A stretch of 64,000 nt of DNA from Planococcus liqunii (GTDB taxonomy: Bacteria > Bacillota > Bacilli > Bacillales_A > Planococcaceae). The stretch's first letter is position 1; each line of letters begins with the position of its first letter. Positions 6,966-15,895 of this stretch are shown here, one piece after another. The notes under the pieces were generated by a model, which made no database searches, was not told the origin of the DNA, and worked only from the letters and a program-made list of their open reading frames with translations. The stretch spans positions 2,852,001 to 2,916,000 of the forward strand of contig NZ_CP129238.1 of NCBI RefSeq assembly GCF_030413595.1, read 5' to 3'. The position numbers and the translations under genes are program-made.

Positions 6966-9900
6966 TTGAAAAAAATTATTGATTTTTCCCTGAACAATAA
7001 ATTCGCCATCTGGATTTTAACCTTAATGGTCGTCATTGCAGGTTTGTATTCCGGATTGACGATGAAGCAAGAATCGATTCCAAGCATCACCTTGCCTGCG
7101 TTAACGGTCATCGCTCCATATCCGGGAGCAGCACCTGACGAAATCGTCGAAGAATTGACGATTCCGATGGAACAGCGCATCCAGAATATGAACGGCGTGG
7201 AACTGGTGACTTCTTCGTCCCTGGCAAATGCAGCAACGATCCAAGTCCAATATACATTCGAAACGGACATGGACGAAGCAGCCCGCCAAGTGGAAACTGC
7301 ACTTTCTGAACTGTCATTGCCGGAAGGTGCAAGCGAGCCGGAAGTATCCCGACTCAGCTTGGATGCCTTCCCCATTCTGACGCTTAGCATCAGTGAACCA
7401 GGAAAATCGTTGGAAGAACTGACCACAACAGTAGAAGAGAATGTATTGCCTCAACTTGAAGGCGTCGAAGGCTTGTCTGACGCGCAGATTTCCGGACAGC
7501 GCGTCCAAAAAGTGACGATGACTTTCAATGAAGAAAAAATGGCTCAATACGGGATGACTCCTGACACAATCCAGCAATTGATCCAAGGATCAAACTTGTC
7601 ATTTCCGCTTGGCTTAACAAACTTTGACGGCGAGTTGAAAAACCTCGTCATCGATGGCAATGTTACGACGGTTGACGATTTAAAAGCGTTGCAGATTCCA
7701 GCTGTGCCGCAGCAAGCGTCTGCTGGAGCACCAACTGAAATGCCAACCGGCCAAGATCCAACAGCCGCCGCTGGAGCTGAGCAAGGACAGGTTCCGCCAG
7801 CTGGCCAGGTCCAGAACCCGGCTGCTGCTGCAGCTCCTCCTGTCACCCAAGTACCGACAGTAGCGCTTAGTGAATTGGCCGATATTGAAGTTGTGAGCGA
7901 AGCCGAATCGATTTCCCGCACCAACGGAGAAGAATCGATCGGCATCCAGATCGTGAAATCGCCTGAAGCCAACACGGTTGAAGTGGCGAATGCCGTCAAA
8001 GACATTGCGGCAGATCTTGAAAAAGACTATGGTTTGAACGTTGCCACCACTTTTGACCAAGCAGAGCCGATTGAGCAGTCAGTTGAAACGATGCTCAGCA
8101 AAGCACTCTTCGGCATCCTGTTTGCCGTAGTGATTATCCTGATCTTCCTGCGCAGCTTTAAAACAACGATTATTTCCATTATTTCAATTCCGTTGTCGCT
8201 GCTGATGGCGATTTTCCTATTGAACCAAATGGATATCACCTTAAACATTATGACGCTCGGCGCGTTGACGGTCGCAATTGGACGCGTCATCGACGACTCG
8301 ATCGTTGTTATTGAAAATATTTACCGCCGTATGGCTCTGCCGGGCGAAAAACTGCGCGGCAAAGAATTGATCCGGGAAGCGACACGCGAAATGTTCATCC
8401 CGATTTTCTCTTCTACTGTCGTAACGATTGCCGTATTCTTGCCGCTGGCACTTGTCGACGGACAAATCGGTGAATTGTTCCTGCCATTCGCCCTTGCAGT
8501 GGTATTTGCCTTATCCGCTTCCCTGCTCGTTGCGGTTACCATCGTACCGATGATGGCCCACTCGATGTATGGCAAGCAGCTGCAGAACCTCGATGCAGCT
8601 AAATCCAAACAAAAAGAACACAAGCCAGGAAAATTGGCGAACGGTTACCGCCGCATTCTGGAATGGACGTTAAACCATAAAATCATCACTTTCGGCGGTG
8701 CAACAGTTTTACTGGTTGCAAGTCTATTCCTCGTACCGGTTATCGGCGTTTCATTCCTGCCGGAAGAAGAACAGAAAATGGTCATGGCGACATACAGCCC
8801 GGAACCAGGGCAAACGCTTGAAAATGTAGAACAAATCGCGCTGGACGCTGAGTCGTTGATCGACGGCCGCGACGGCGTCACGACTTATCAATACTCACTC
8901 GGCGGCGACAGCCCGATGGCCGGTTTTGGCGGAGGCAGCAACTCGGCCCTGTTCTTCATCGAATATGACGACGACTTTGAAAACTTCAGCAATGAAGGCG
9001 ATAACCTGATCGAAGAATTGAACACCAAAACCGCAACTGGTGAATGGGCAGCGCTCGACTTCTCAGCCACAGGTTCAAGCGGCATTGAAACCTTCGTATA
9101 CGGCGACAGCATCGAAGACATCCAAACGGCAATCGACCAGATCCAGCCGCTGATGGAAGAAAACGAGGGGCTTGAAAAAGTCGAATCCAGCCTGACTGAA
9201 GCTTATGACCAGTACACCTTGGTTGCCGACCAGGAAAAACTCGGGGCTTCTGGCTTAACAGCAGCACAAATCGGCATGGCGTTAAGCGGCACAGGCGAAG
9301 CGCCGGTGCTGACTACGGTCAAGCATGAAAACAAGGATATTAACGTATATGTAGAAGTGGCACAAAAAGATTATGCAGCTATTGATGACGTAACGGATGT
9401 CGAAATCCCGACTGCCCTTGGTACAACGGTTGCGATCGGAGACGTCATGACGGTCGAAGAAGGCAAATCGCCAGATACGATCGACCGCCGCGACGGACAG
9501 ATGTATGCATCACTGACTGCTGATGTAACTGGCAATAATGCCGCTGAAATCACAGCGGATATCGATGCAAAAACAGATGAGTTGGACTTGCCGAGCGGTG
9601 TGTCGATTGACCACGGCGGCGTCACTGAACAGATCAATGAGTCCTTTACTCAACTGGGCTTAGCCATGCTGGCAGCAATCGCCATCGTCTACTTCGTGCT
9701 CGTCGTGACATTCGGAGGCGCTCTGGCACCATTCGCCATCCTGTTCTCATTGCCGTTCACGGTAATCGGTGTACTCGTGGCCTTGTGGATTTCAGGAGAA
9801 GCATTAAGCGTCAACGCGTTGATCGGTGTCTTGATGCTGATCGGTATTGTGGTGACGAACGCAATCGTCCTAGTCGATCGTGTCATCCACAAGGAAAAAG

Positions 9901-10151
9901 AAGGCTTTACCACTCGCGAAGCCTTGCTTGAAGCAGGTTCGACCCGTCTGCGTCCAATCTTGATGACGGCACTAGCGACAATCGGCGCGCTCATTCCGCT
10001 TGCAATCGGAGCAGAAGGCGGCGGATTAATTTCCAAAGGCCTCGGCATCACGGTAATCGGCGGATTGACCAGCTCGACTTTATTGACATTGGTAATTGTG
10101 CCGATCGTTTATGAAGTGGTAGCGAAATTCCGCAAGAAACAAATGAATTAA
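6966..10151 (+). CDS. swrC: RND multidrug/lipopeptide efflux transporter, SwrC-like
   Basis: A full-length (1061 residues) RND permease with the AcrB-type duplicated plan: two sets of membrane segments around large extracellular loops. N-terminal FSLNNKFAIWILTLMVVIAG, MEQRIQNMNGVELVTSSS, the intramembrane block GALTVAIGRVIDDSIVVIENI and the second-half equivalent are clear. SwrC in B. subtilis exports surfactin and other amphiphiles by proton antiport. The first extracellular domain carries an insertion rich in Pro, Ala, Gln and Gly (about residues 244-298). Translation starts at TTG 6966 with AAAGGAG upstream. It is co-transcribed with the TetR gene and followed by a terminator. Confidence 0.92.
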   Translation: MKKIIDFSLNNKFAIWILTLMVVIAGLYSGLTMKQESIPSITLPALTVIAPYPGAAPDEIVEELTIPMEQRIQNMNGVELVTSSSLANAATIQVQYTFETDMDEAARQVETALSELSLPEGASEPEVSRLSLDAFPILTLSISEPGKSLEELTTTVEENVLPQLEGVEGLSDAQISGQRVQKVTMTFNEEKMAQYGMTPDTIQQLIQGSNLSFPLGLTNFDGELKNLVIDGNVTTVDDLKALQIPAVPQQASAGAPTEMPTGQDPTAAAGAEQGQVPPAGQVQNPAAAAAPPVTQVPTVALSELADIEVVSEAESISRTNGEESIGIQIVKSPEANTVEVANAVKDIAADLEKDYGLNVATTFDQAEPIEQSVETMLSKALFGILFAVVIILIFLRSFKTTIISIISIPLSLLMAIFLLNQMDITLNIMTLGALTVAIGRVIDDSIVVIENIYRRMALPGEKLRGKELIREATREMFIPIFSSTVVTIAVFLPLALVDGQIGELFLPFALAVVFALSASLLVAVTIVPMMAHSMYGKQLQNLDAAKSKQKEHKPGKLANGYRRILEWTLNHKIITFGGATVLLVASLFLVPVIGVSFLPEEEQKMVMATYSPEPGQTLENVEQIALDAESLIDGRDGVTTYQYSLGGDSPMAGFGGGSNSALFFIEYDDDFENFSNEGDNLIEELNTKTATGEWAALDFSATGSSGIETFVYGDSIEDIQTAIDQIQPLMEENEGLEKVESSLTEAYDQYTLVADQEKLGASGLTAAQIGMALSGTGEAPVLTTVKHENKDINVYVEVAQKDYAAIDDVTDVEIPTALGTTVAIGDVMTVEEGKSPDTIDRRDGQMYASLTADVTGNNAAEITADIDAKTDELDLPSGVSIDHGGVTEQINESFTQLGLAMLAAIAIVYFVLVVTFGGALAPFAILFSLPFTVIGVLVALWISGEALSVNALIGVLMLIGIVVTNAIVLVDRVIHKEKEGFTTREALLEAGSTRLRPILMTALATIGALIPLAIGAEGGGLISKGLGITVIGGLTSSTLLTLVIVPIVYEVVAKFRKKQMN

Positions 10152-10155
10152 TGAG

Positions 10156-10192
10156 AAACCGCTCCAGCCGTTTTGGCTGGAGCGGTTTTTTC
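10156..10192 (+). terminator. Rho-independent terminator after swrC
   Basis: AAACCGCTCCAGCC pairs with GGCTGGAGCGGTTT and is followed by a T-run. Confidence 0.92.
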
Positions 10193-10228
10193 GTATTTGA
10201 GTAGAGTGATGAGTGCACCGGCTGCCGG

Positions 10229-10322
10229 ATACGACCAGTAGTCTGTGAAATACGACCAGAAGAAGTGGAAATACGACCAGTTGATTGAAAAATACGACCA
10301 GTAGTCACCAAAATACGATTCC
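10229..10322 (+). repeat. 21-bp periodic array, left of the NERD gene
   Basis: ATACGACCAG occurs at 10229, 10250, 10271 and 10292, and a terminal variant ATACGATTCC at 10313. Every step is exactly 21 bases. The 11-base intervals vary but usually end in GAA or AAA. The same unit recurs at 11359-11410. Confidence 0.92.
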
Positions 10323-10338
10323 CACGCCTATTTCAACC

Positions 10339-11265
10339 TTAATAGAGGCCGGTTTCGGAAATAATATAGCGCAAACTTTTCTGATTGCCTACTGTTTCAA
10401 AATTGGCGCTTTGTAGGATGGCGGCAGCGTTGCTCCTTGAATTTATACCGCTAAACCAGCGAAATTCCCGGTTTGAAATGGTATTGCCGATAAGCAGGCG
10501 GTAATCCTGCAAAGCGGGCAAATGTGTGTTTTTTTGCTTTCCGCCGCAATTGCTGCAGCGCCAGAATTTACGTGAATAAGTCATTCGTGAAGATAGGCAA
10601 TCCGGACAAAAGATGCCAGTCAGAATGGGGTAAGGGAGTGGAATCGGTTCGTGAATTTGCACTGGGGGCTGCAAAGAGAGGAAAAATTCACTTAGCTGTA
10701 GTGGATCGTGTTTTAAAGAATTGCGATGCTGGGCAATCAGATGATCTAAGACATAGGGGAAACCGGAAGAGTGAATAACGCGGCGTTCAACGTTTTTCAC
10801 ACTTAACACGCAGGAAGAATTGGTAAATACAACGATGCCAATCACCGGGAGTTTATTGTCAATCAGTTTGGAAATCTGCTTTTCGTGGCGGTAAAGCTGA
10901 TCATCGGGATTTGTCATGCCGGTGATAACGCCATTCAATGTCCGGGAAAATTGTCGCTTGTCCCCGTCCATTTCAATGAATCCGCTGATATTTTTTATTT
11001 CAATGAGGAGAATGAATGACGGAAAAATGAACAGCGTATCAATTTGATGGCCCTGAATTGAATAATCAGGAATGGCGATATAAGGTTCACCGGTATTATA
11101 GTTCATACAAATTTTATCAAACCAGCATTCGCCGGCATATCCAGCCGCACGCCTCCGGACATTCTCTTTTAATTCGGGATGAGACGGATGGCTTGAAGGC
11201 GTACGCCTTAATAAAGCTTCAAAATAGACTAACTTATGCGGACGCTGCCGCTCTTTGATCAACAA
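10339..11265 (-). CDS. NERD domain protein with C-terminal zinc ribbon
   Basis: The 308-residue protein begins with the stretch usual for Bacillales NERD proteins (LLIKERQRPHKLVYFEALL, then AGYAGE). It continues with the nuclease-related fold: a Asp in GHQIDTLFIF followed by IEIKN, equivalent to the D-ExK core of restriction-like nucleases. A zinc ribbon CPDC-x(18)-CSNC follows near the C-terminus. NERD proteins are thought to act on nucleic acids, but their role is uncertain. The start is probably TTG 11265 (AAAGG nine bases upstream), with ATGs 6 and 9 bases earlier possible. Arrays of a 21-bp-periodic repeat flank the gene. Confidence 0.8.
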   Translation of the reverse strand: MLIKERQRPHKLVYFEALLRRTPSSHPSHPELKENVRRRAAGYAGECWFDKICMNYNTGEPYIAIPDYSIQGHQIDTLFIFPSFILLIEIKNISGFIEMDGDKRQFSRTLNGVITGMTNPDDQLYRHEKQISKLIDNKLPVIGIVVFTNSSCVLSVKNVERRVIHSSGFPYVLDHLIAQHRNSLKHDPLQLSEFFLSLQPPVQIHEPIPLPYPILTGIFCPDCLSSRMTYSRKFWRCSNCGGKQKNTHLPALQDYRLLIGNTISNREFRWFSGINSRSNAAAILQSANFETVGNQKSLRYIISETGLY

Positions 11266-11358
11266 TTGCATCATCCTTTCAGTAGAGGTGAAGTTAATAT
11301 AGCTTTTCATCCAAAGAAAATCAAGGCTATTTCCATAACGGGTATGACTTTATTCCAA

Positions 11359-11410
11359 ATACGGCTAGCCGTTTCAGAAATACGACCAGCAACAGCAAAA
11401 ATACGATTCA
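11359..11410 (+). repeat. 21-bp periodic array, right of the NERD gene
   Basis: ATACGGCTAG at 11359, ATACGACCAG at 11380 and ATACGATTCA at 11401 are spaced exactly 21 bases. The array has the same orientation and the same terminal variant (ATACGATTC) as the left array. Confidence 0.88.
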
Positions 11411-11419
11411 CATACAACA

Positions 11420-11462
11420 AAAAGAGCCCGGACTGAAGAATTTCTTCAATCCGGGCTCTTCC
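11420..11462 (-). terminator. Terminator of the M42 peptidase-DUF1028 operon
   Basis: A 19-20-bp near-perfect hairpin with outer arms AAGAGCCCGG / CCGGGCTCTT, followed on the minus strand by a T-rich tract. Confidence 0.9.
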
Positions 11463-11463
11463 C

Positions 11464-12342
11464 TTATTGCTTCAGCAAAAATTCCAGCACTTTGTCATCA
11501 ATCTTGCGTTCTTCGGTCCAGCGGTCATCGAAATTCTCGCGCAAAGCAAAGATCCTCAATGCGTTCTGCACTTCGCCTTCATACGCCGGCTGATCTGCAT
11601 GCTCAAGCAACTCAAGCTTCACCAGCTGCTGCTTGATGTCCGTGAACACTTCTCCTTCAATTTCGGCGAAAGCTTCGGACGGCATGCCGTATAATTTATG
11701 CAGCTCGTACAAACGCTGCAATTCCACGATTGGCTCCGGGTGGTCGTCGACGCGAAGATCGACCTTAACGTCATTGTAGCCGCCGTACCCTGCCCCTTCC
11801 TGCAATACATAAAGCGCCGCCGATTGTTTGCCCCGGCTGTCTCCGCCGGCATGCTGCGCTGCTTCCAGTGCTTTCAGCAGCCGTTCGGCAAGCGGTCCTT
11901 CCGTTTTTTCAAACGTCCTGCTCATTGCAGTGACTGTTTCTTCGCTGACCAGAATATTGCCCTGTGCGGAGTGGTGCTTGCCGACTTTATGGCCTGCCCA
12001 GTCGTAGCATTCTTCTCCTGTGAACGCACTGGCTTCCCCTTGGGAATTAATCACGGCCACCTGACGCAAGTTTCTGCCGGGATCGTTGCTTACCAATTGC
12101 GCTACCACTTCTTCCGGCGCCATGCCTTGTTCCAAAAGCGCCAGTCCCTCAGGACCATAAGCCGTATTTGCCCAGGACTGCGTTGCTACTGCCCCGACGT
12201 TCGCTTTGGCCCAAGGCACCACCGAGCCGACTGCCAAAAACTTTGATTGCACCGCCACTCCGACTTCGCCCGTCTCCGGGTCAGCGCCTACAATTGAAAA
12301 CGTCGCGACAAGTTTACTTTTATCCACTAATTCCCTTACCAC
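11464..12342 (-). CDS. DUF1028 family protein (Ntn-hydrolase-like)
   Basis: A 292-residue DUF1028 protein. The family signature VATFSIVGADPETGEVGVAV opens the domain and is followed by SKFLAVGSVVPWAKANVGAV, ATQSWAN and GKHHSAQGNIL. The first ~210 residues form the Ntn-hydrolase-like fold; a helical tail of about 80 residues follows. The family has no proven substrate. The GTG start at 12342 is preceded by AAGGAGGGG. It lies 12 bases after the M42 peptidase stop, so the two are co-translated, suggesting a shared role in peptide turnover (inference). Confidence 0.87.
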   Translation of the reverse strand: MVRELVDKSKLVATFSIVGADPETGEVGVAVQSKFLAVGSVVPWAKANVGAVATQSWANTAYGPEGLALLEQGMAPEEVVAQLVSNDPGRNLRQVAVINSQGEASAFTGEECYDWAGHKVGKHHSAQGNILVSEETVTAMSRTFEKTEGPLAERLLKALEAAQHAGGDSRGKQSAALYVLQEGAGYGGYNDVKVDLRVDDHPEPIVELQRLYELHKLYGMPSEAFAEIEGEVFTDIKQQLVKLELLEHADQPAYEGEVQNALRIFALRENFDDRWTEERKIDDKVLEFLLKQ

Positions 12343-12354
12343 AAAATCCCCTCC

Positions 12355-13416
12355 TTAAAATAGCTTCATCCGGTATTCCTCAACTGGCTTCATTTGCTTA
12401 ATAAATGCCTTTAACAATTCTTTGGTCGCTTCAACGTCTCCAAGATCGATCACTTCAATCGAAGAATGCGCATTGCGCGATGGTATCGATAAGACCCCTG
12501 TCGGAATGCCATTATGTGCCAAGCTGAATTCCCCAGCATCCGTGCCGATTCCCGGGAACACTTCTAATTGGTACGGCAATCCGGCATTCTCCGCAACGTC
12601 CACCAAATGTTTCCGCACTTTTTTATTGGCAATCAAGCTGAAATCGAGTACTTTGATGCCAACCCCGGCACCGAGCGCCAAAGTCTGGTCCATCATTTCT
12701 TCCGGCGTGTCGCTGACTGCAGTGGTATCAAGCGCAATCATGACGTCCCCAGTGAGCTGATGGCTGCCGACTCTTGCCCCGCGCAAGCCCACTTCTTCCT
12801 GTACGGTAAAAATTCCGATAAACTCACCCGAAAAATCAGCCGCATCCAAATCCTCCAATGCCTGCATCAAAATGGCGCACCCTACCCGGTCATCAAAGCT
12901 TTTGCCAGAAACCCGCTTATCGGTCAATTCATCGAAATGCGGATACCAGACAATTGGGTCGCCAATTTGAATGCCAAGCGCTGTTGCTTCTTCGCGGCTC
13001 GCAGCTCCTGCATCAATGTAAAGACTGCGATGATTTCTCACTTTTGCTGCATCATCAAATTTCACCATATGAGCTGAAATCGTTCCGATGACGCCCGTCC
13101 GCAGCCCCGTTTCTGTGCGGATTTGGACTCGCTGCGACAGCAGGATCCGGTCGTCGTGGCCACCCAGTTTTTCAAACCGGATCAAGCCATTGTCTTCAAT
13201 TTTCTTGACAATAAATCCTACTTCATCCATATGGGCAGCCACAATAATCGCCGGCCCTGACTGATTTCCTTGTTTGCGGACGATTAAGTTTCCTGCATTA
13301 TCCGCTTCGATGGAGTCCACTTTCCCTTTCAAATACCCGGCAATATACATGGCAACTTCTTCTTCAAACCCGCATGGACCCACAATTTCTGTTAATTCTT
13401 TCAGTATTTTTTTCAT
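12355..13416 (-). CDS. M42 family metalloaminopeptidase
   Basis: A 353-residue zinc/cobalt peptidase of the M42 (glutamyl aminopeptidase/FrvX/YsdC) family. Expected features are the first metal ligand in AAHMDEVGFIVKKI, DDRVGCAIL with its bridging Asp, the catalytic Glu pair in TVQEEVGLRGA, DTTAVSDTPE and the final ligand His in SRNAHSSIEVIDLGD. It cleaves N-terminal residues from peptides in the cytoplasm. The ATG has AAAGGAG upstream. It is the first gene of a two-gene operon with the DUF1028 protein. Confidence 0.92.
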   Translation of the reverse strand: MKKILKELTEIVGPCGFEEEVAMYIAGYLKGKVDSIEADNAGNLIVRKQGNQSGPAIIVAAHMDEVGFIVKKIEDNGLIRFEKLGGHDDRILLSQRVQIRTETGLRTGVIGTISAHMVKFDDAAKVRNHRSLYIDAGAASREEATALGIQIGDPIVWYPHFDELTDKRVSGKSFDDRVGCAILMQALEDLDAADFSGEFIGIFTVQEEVGLRGARVGSHQLTGDVMIALDTTAVSDTPEEMMDQTLALGAGVGIKVLDFSLIANKKVRKHLVDVAENAGLPYQLEVFPGIGTDAGEFSLAHNGIPTGVLSIPSRNAHSSIEVIDLGDVEATKELLKAFIKQMKPVEEYRMKLF

Positions 13417-13560
13417 CTAATATCTCCTTTTAAAGTAACTATTAATTATTTATAAATATTATAAGTACTTTAACTGTTAATTCATTACTTTCTTTTTCTT
13501 TTCATCCACCTACACTATACATAAAGCAAAAAACGAAATCAATTAAATTTTCTAAATAAA

Positions 13561-13600
13561 TAAAAACCTGTGCATTAAAACTGCACAGGCCATTATTTTT
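13561..13600 (-). terminator. Terminator of the Lrp-type gene
   Basis: TGCACAGG / CCTGTGCA arms, followed on the minus strand by TTTTTATTT. It directly abuts the stop codon. Confidence 0.8.
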
Positions 13601-14066
13601 AATTCTCCCGAATAAAGTTGAATTTGTTTTTCATAATCTTGGTTTCCACAATGACGTTTGTTCGCTCTATGCCAGTCACTTTGTTTAACTTCTTCTCAAC
13701 AAAGTCACTTAATGCTTCGAGTGATTCTACACATACTTCCGATAAAATGTGGTAATCCCCTGTAGTTAAAGAAACGAAGCGGACTTCACTCAACTCAGCC
13801 AGTTCTTTTGCACATTGCTGCAGCCCATTCTGCTTTGCGGCAATCTGGATAACCGCAATGATGTTCAAGCCAATTTTCATCGGGCTTACGACACCGACAA
13901 TTGACAAGGTACCGTTTTCACGCAAATTGGAAACACGCAGGCGGATGGTTCTTTCGGCAACGCCAATCCTTGAGGCAATTTCCTTAAAAGTCATCCGCCC
14001 ATCATCCTGCAGAAACGACAAGATTTTTAAATCCAGTTCATCGAGGCCTTCTATATGTTCCGCCAT
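13599..14066 (-). CDS. Lrp/AsnC family transcriptional regulator
   Basis: A 155-residue regulator. The N-terminal winged helix-turn-helix reads LDELDLKILSFLQDDGR, then TFKEIASRIGVAERTIRLRV. The C-terminal RAM ligand-binding domain contains FVSLTTGDYHILSEV. Such proteins sense amino acids and regulate transport or metabolism. ATG 14066 was chosen (AGGAG eight bases upstream) over an in-frame start 28 codons earlier. The amino acid permease gene lies directly upstream in the same direction, separated by a terminator, so the regulator is probably transcribed on its own. Control of the permease is a reasonable guess. Confidence 0.9.
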   Translation of the reverse strand: MAEHIEGLDELDLKILSFLQDDGRMTFKEIASRIGVAERTIRLRVSNLRENGTLSIVGVVSPMKIGLNIIAVIQIAAKQNGLQQCAKELAELSEVRFVSLTTGDYHILSEVCVESLEALSDFVEKKLNKVTGIERTNVIVETKIMKNKFNFIREN

Positions 14067-14161
14067 CCTCTCAACTCCTCTGCAGTTCAATGTTTTGCTT
14101 ATGAAAAAAGAATAGCACAAATATTTACAGCAAAACAGCTTTCCAGCCATTTCATTTCCCT

Positions 14162-14195
14162 AAAAATAGCCCGGTGAATGTCGGGCTGTTTTCTC
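14162..14195 (-). terminator. Terminator of the amino acid permease gene
   Basis: AGCCCG pairs with CGGGCT around an eight-base loop, and TATTTTTA follows on the minus strand. It separates the permease from the lrp-type gene. Confidence 0.75.
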
Positions 14196-14246
14196 TTTTC
14201 ACCTTCTGAGCAATGCCTGAAAGCTAAAGAATGAGCCACACTCCAC

Positions 14247-15608
14247 TTATTCCTCCAAATTCAGCTTTGTATCCCGCTTCGTCCATTTCAGAAACAGCAA
14301 GTAGATGATTCCGATTGCCAGCCAGATAAACCCAAGCTGTTTCGACAAGGCATCCAAGTTCCACCAGACGTATGCAATGATAGTAAACCCGATGAGCGGC
14401 AAAACTAAATGCTTGAAATAGTTCTTGCTTTTCTTTTTACCGATAAAGTAAATGATGACTGACACGTGAAGGAAAAGAAAAGCGGTCAAAGCCCCGAAAT
14501 TGATGACGGAAGCCAACTCGCCAATACGGTTTGCGAAAAAGCTTGTCACGATCAATGAAATGATGGCCACAATGATGGTGCTGATATAAGGGGTCTGGAA
14601 TTTCGGATGTACTTTTGCAAGCAATTTCGGCAGTTTCCGGTCACGGGCCATGCTGTATAACACACGTGATATTGCTGCCTGGGCAACAAGAGCGTCGGCA
14701 ATTCCCCAGGCAACCGCTGTGGCAATAATGGTCAACCATTTAAGCCAAGCGCCTCCCGCCACTTCTGCAATCTGGTAGAAAGCCACATCGGCATTTTCAA
14801 ACGTCGTATAATCCGGCCAAATCAGTGCAGCTACCCAGGTCTGGATGATGAAGAGCACGCCGACTACGAGCAAAGACACAATAATGGCATTGCCGACAGC
14901 TTTTCGTCCCCCTTTTGATTCTTCCGCAAGCGTGGCAATTGCATCAAATCCCAAAAAGCTTAAGACAGCAATCGATACCGCTCCCATGACAAGCCCCAAA
15001 CTGAATTGGTCGGCATCGTAAAGCGGCTTATACGTAAATTCTGCACCGTTAACCCCTTGGGCAACTGCATAGATGCCGACTCCTACAAAAATGGCCAATA
15101 CAATCAATTCGAGCACAATAATGATTTTATTTGCCTTTGCCGTAAACTCAATGCCGATGACGTTGATGACTGTGTTAATTCCGATAAAGAAAACGAGCCA
15201 AACCAGCAGCGGGATTTCCGGGACAATGTCATGGAGCGCCGCCGCACTGACCAGGTAAAGCAGCGCCGGCACAAAAATATAATCGAGCAGGATAAGCCAG
15301 CCGGCGAGGAACCCTGCTGCGTCATTAATGCCGCGCTGCGCATAGGAATAGACAGAGCCGGCAATCGGAAAAGCCTCCGACATTGTGGCATAACTGAGCG
15401 CAGTAAAAATCATGGCAACCATGCCGATTAAATACGCCAATGCAACCATGCCGTTCGAGCCTTGTGCAATGATGCCATAAATGCCGAATGGTGCAATCGG
15501 TACCATAAACACCAATCCGTAAATCATCAAATCCCAAAACGTCAATGCCCGTTTCAACTCCTGCTTATATCCGGTTTCACTCAAAGGCTGATTCTCTTTA
15601 GCAGCCAT
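14247..15608 (-). CDS. APC superfamily amino acid/polyamine permease
   Basis: A 453-residue membrane protein with about 12 hydrophobic segments. The start of TM1 is FWDLMIYGLVFMVPIAPFGI and the consensus block of the APC family is FPIAGSVYSYAQRGIN. A second family block, FLGFDAIATLAEESKGGRKA, follows near residue 225. It probably imports an amino acid or polyamine with a cation; the substrate cannot be told. A GAGAGGAGAGG ribosome site precedes ATG 15608. An Lrp-type regulator lies downstream. The sequence from 15609 to 15895 holds only AT-rich promoter-like DNA shared with the divergent deacetylase gene. Confidence 0.88.
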   Translation of the reverse strand: MAAKENQPLSETGYKQELKRALTFWDLMIYGLVFMVPIAPFGIYGIIAQGSNGMVALAYLIGMVAMIFTALSYATMSEAFPIAGSVYSYAQRGINDAAGFLAGWLILLDYIFVPALLYLVSAAALHDIVPEIPLLVWLVFFIGINTVINVIGIEFTAKANKIIIVLELIVLAIFVGVGIYAVAQGVNGAEFTYKPLYDADQFSLGLVMGAVSIAVLSFLGFDAIATLAEESKGGRKAVGNAIIVSLLVVGVLFIIQTWVAALIWPDYTTFENADVAFYQIAEVAGGAWLKWLTIIATAVAWGIADALVAQAAISRVLYSMARDRKLPKLLAKVHPKFQTPYISTIIVAIISLIVTSFFANRIGELASVINFGALTAFLFLHVSVIIYFIGKKKSKNYFKHLVLPLIGFTIIAYVWWNLDALSKQLGFIWLAIGIIYLLFLKWTKRDTKLNLEE

Positions 15609-15895
15609 CGCTCTTCCTCTCCTCTCGATTAAGTTTTCGGAATTTAAAGAAATCTTACTCCTATTCCATTTTATTGTAAATCGTTTAGAAGCATAATTTC
15701 CCTTAAAGCCCTTGTTATATTCTTGTCACGAGAGCAAAAGAAACCTATTCATTTATAAGATGCCGTGATATAATCGAATCATAAAATATCGAAATATTCT
15801 AATATAAGTAACATATATAGGCAATAATTCTCACCTTTTCCAGCTGCATACATACCTAGTTTTTGATGCTGGGTAAAGAAAAAGGGGTGAGTCGC

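Noticed and set aside
10048..10311. Minus-strand frame with recurring TTGRI/TSSGRI heptads, resembling a repeat protein
   Set aside because: The heptads are the translation of the 21-base DNA repeat. There is no ribosome binding site, and the frame runs across the swrC terminator into swrC.
10229..10322. CRISPR array
   Set aside because: Repeat units of 10 bases and intervals of 11 are far too short, and there are no cas genes.
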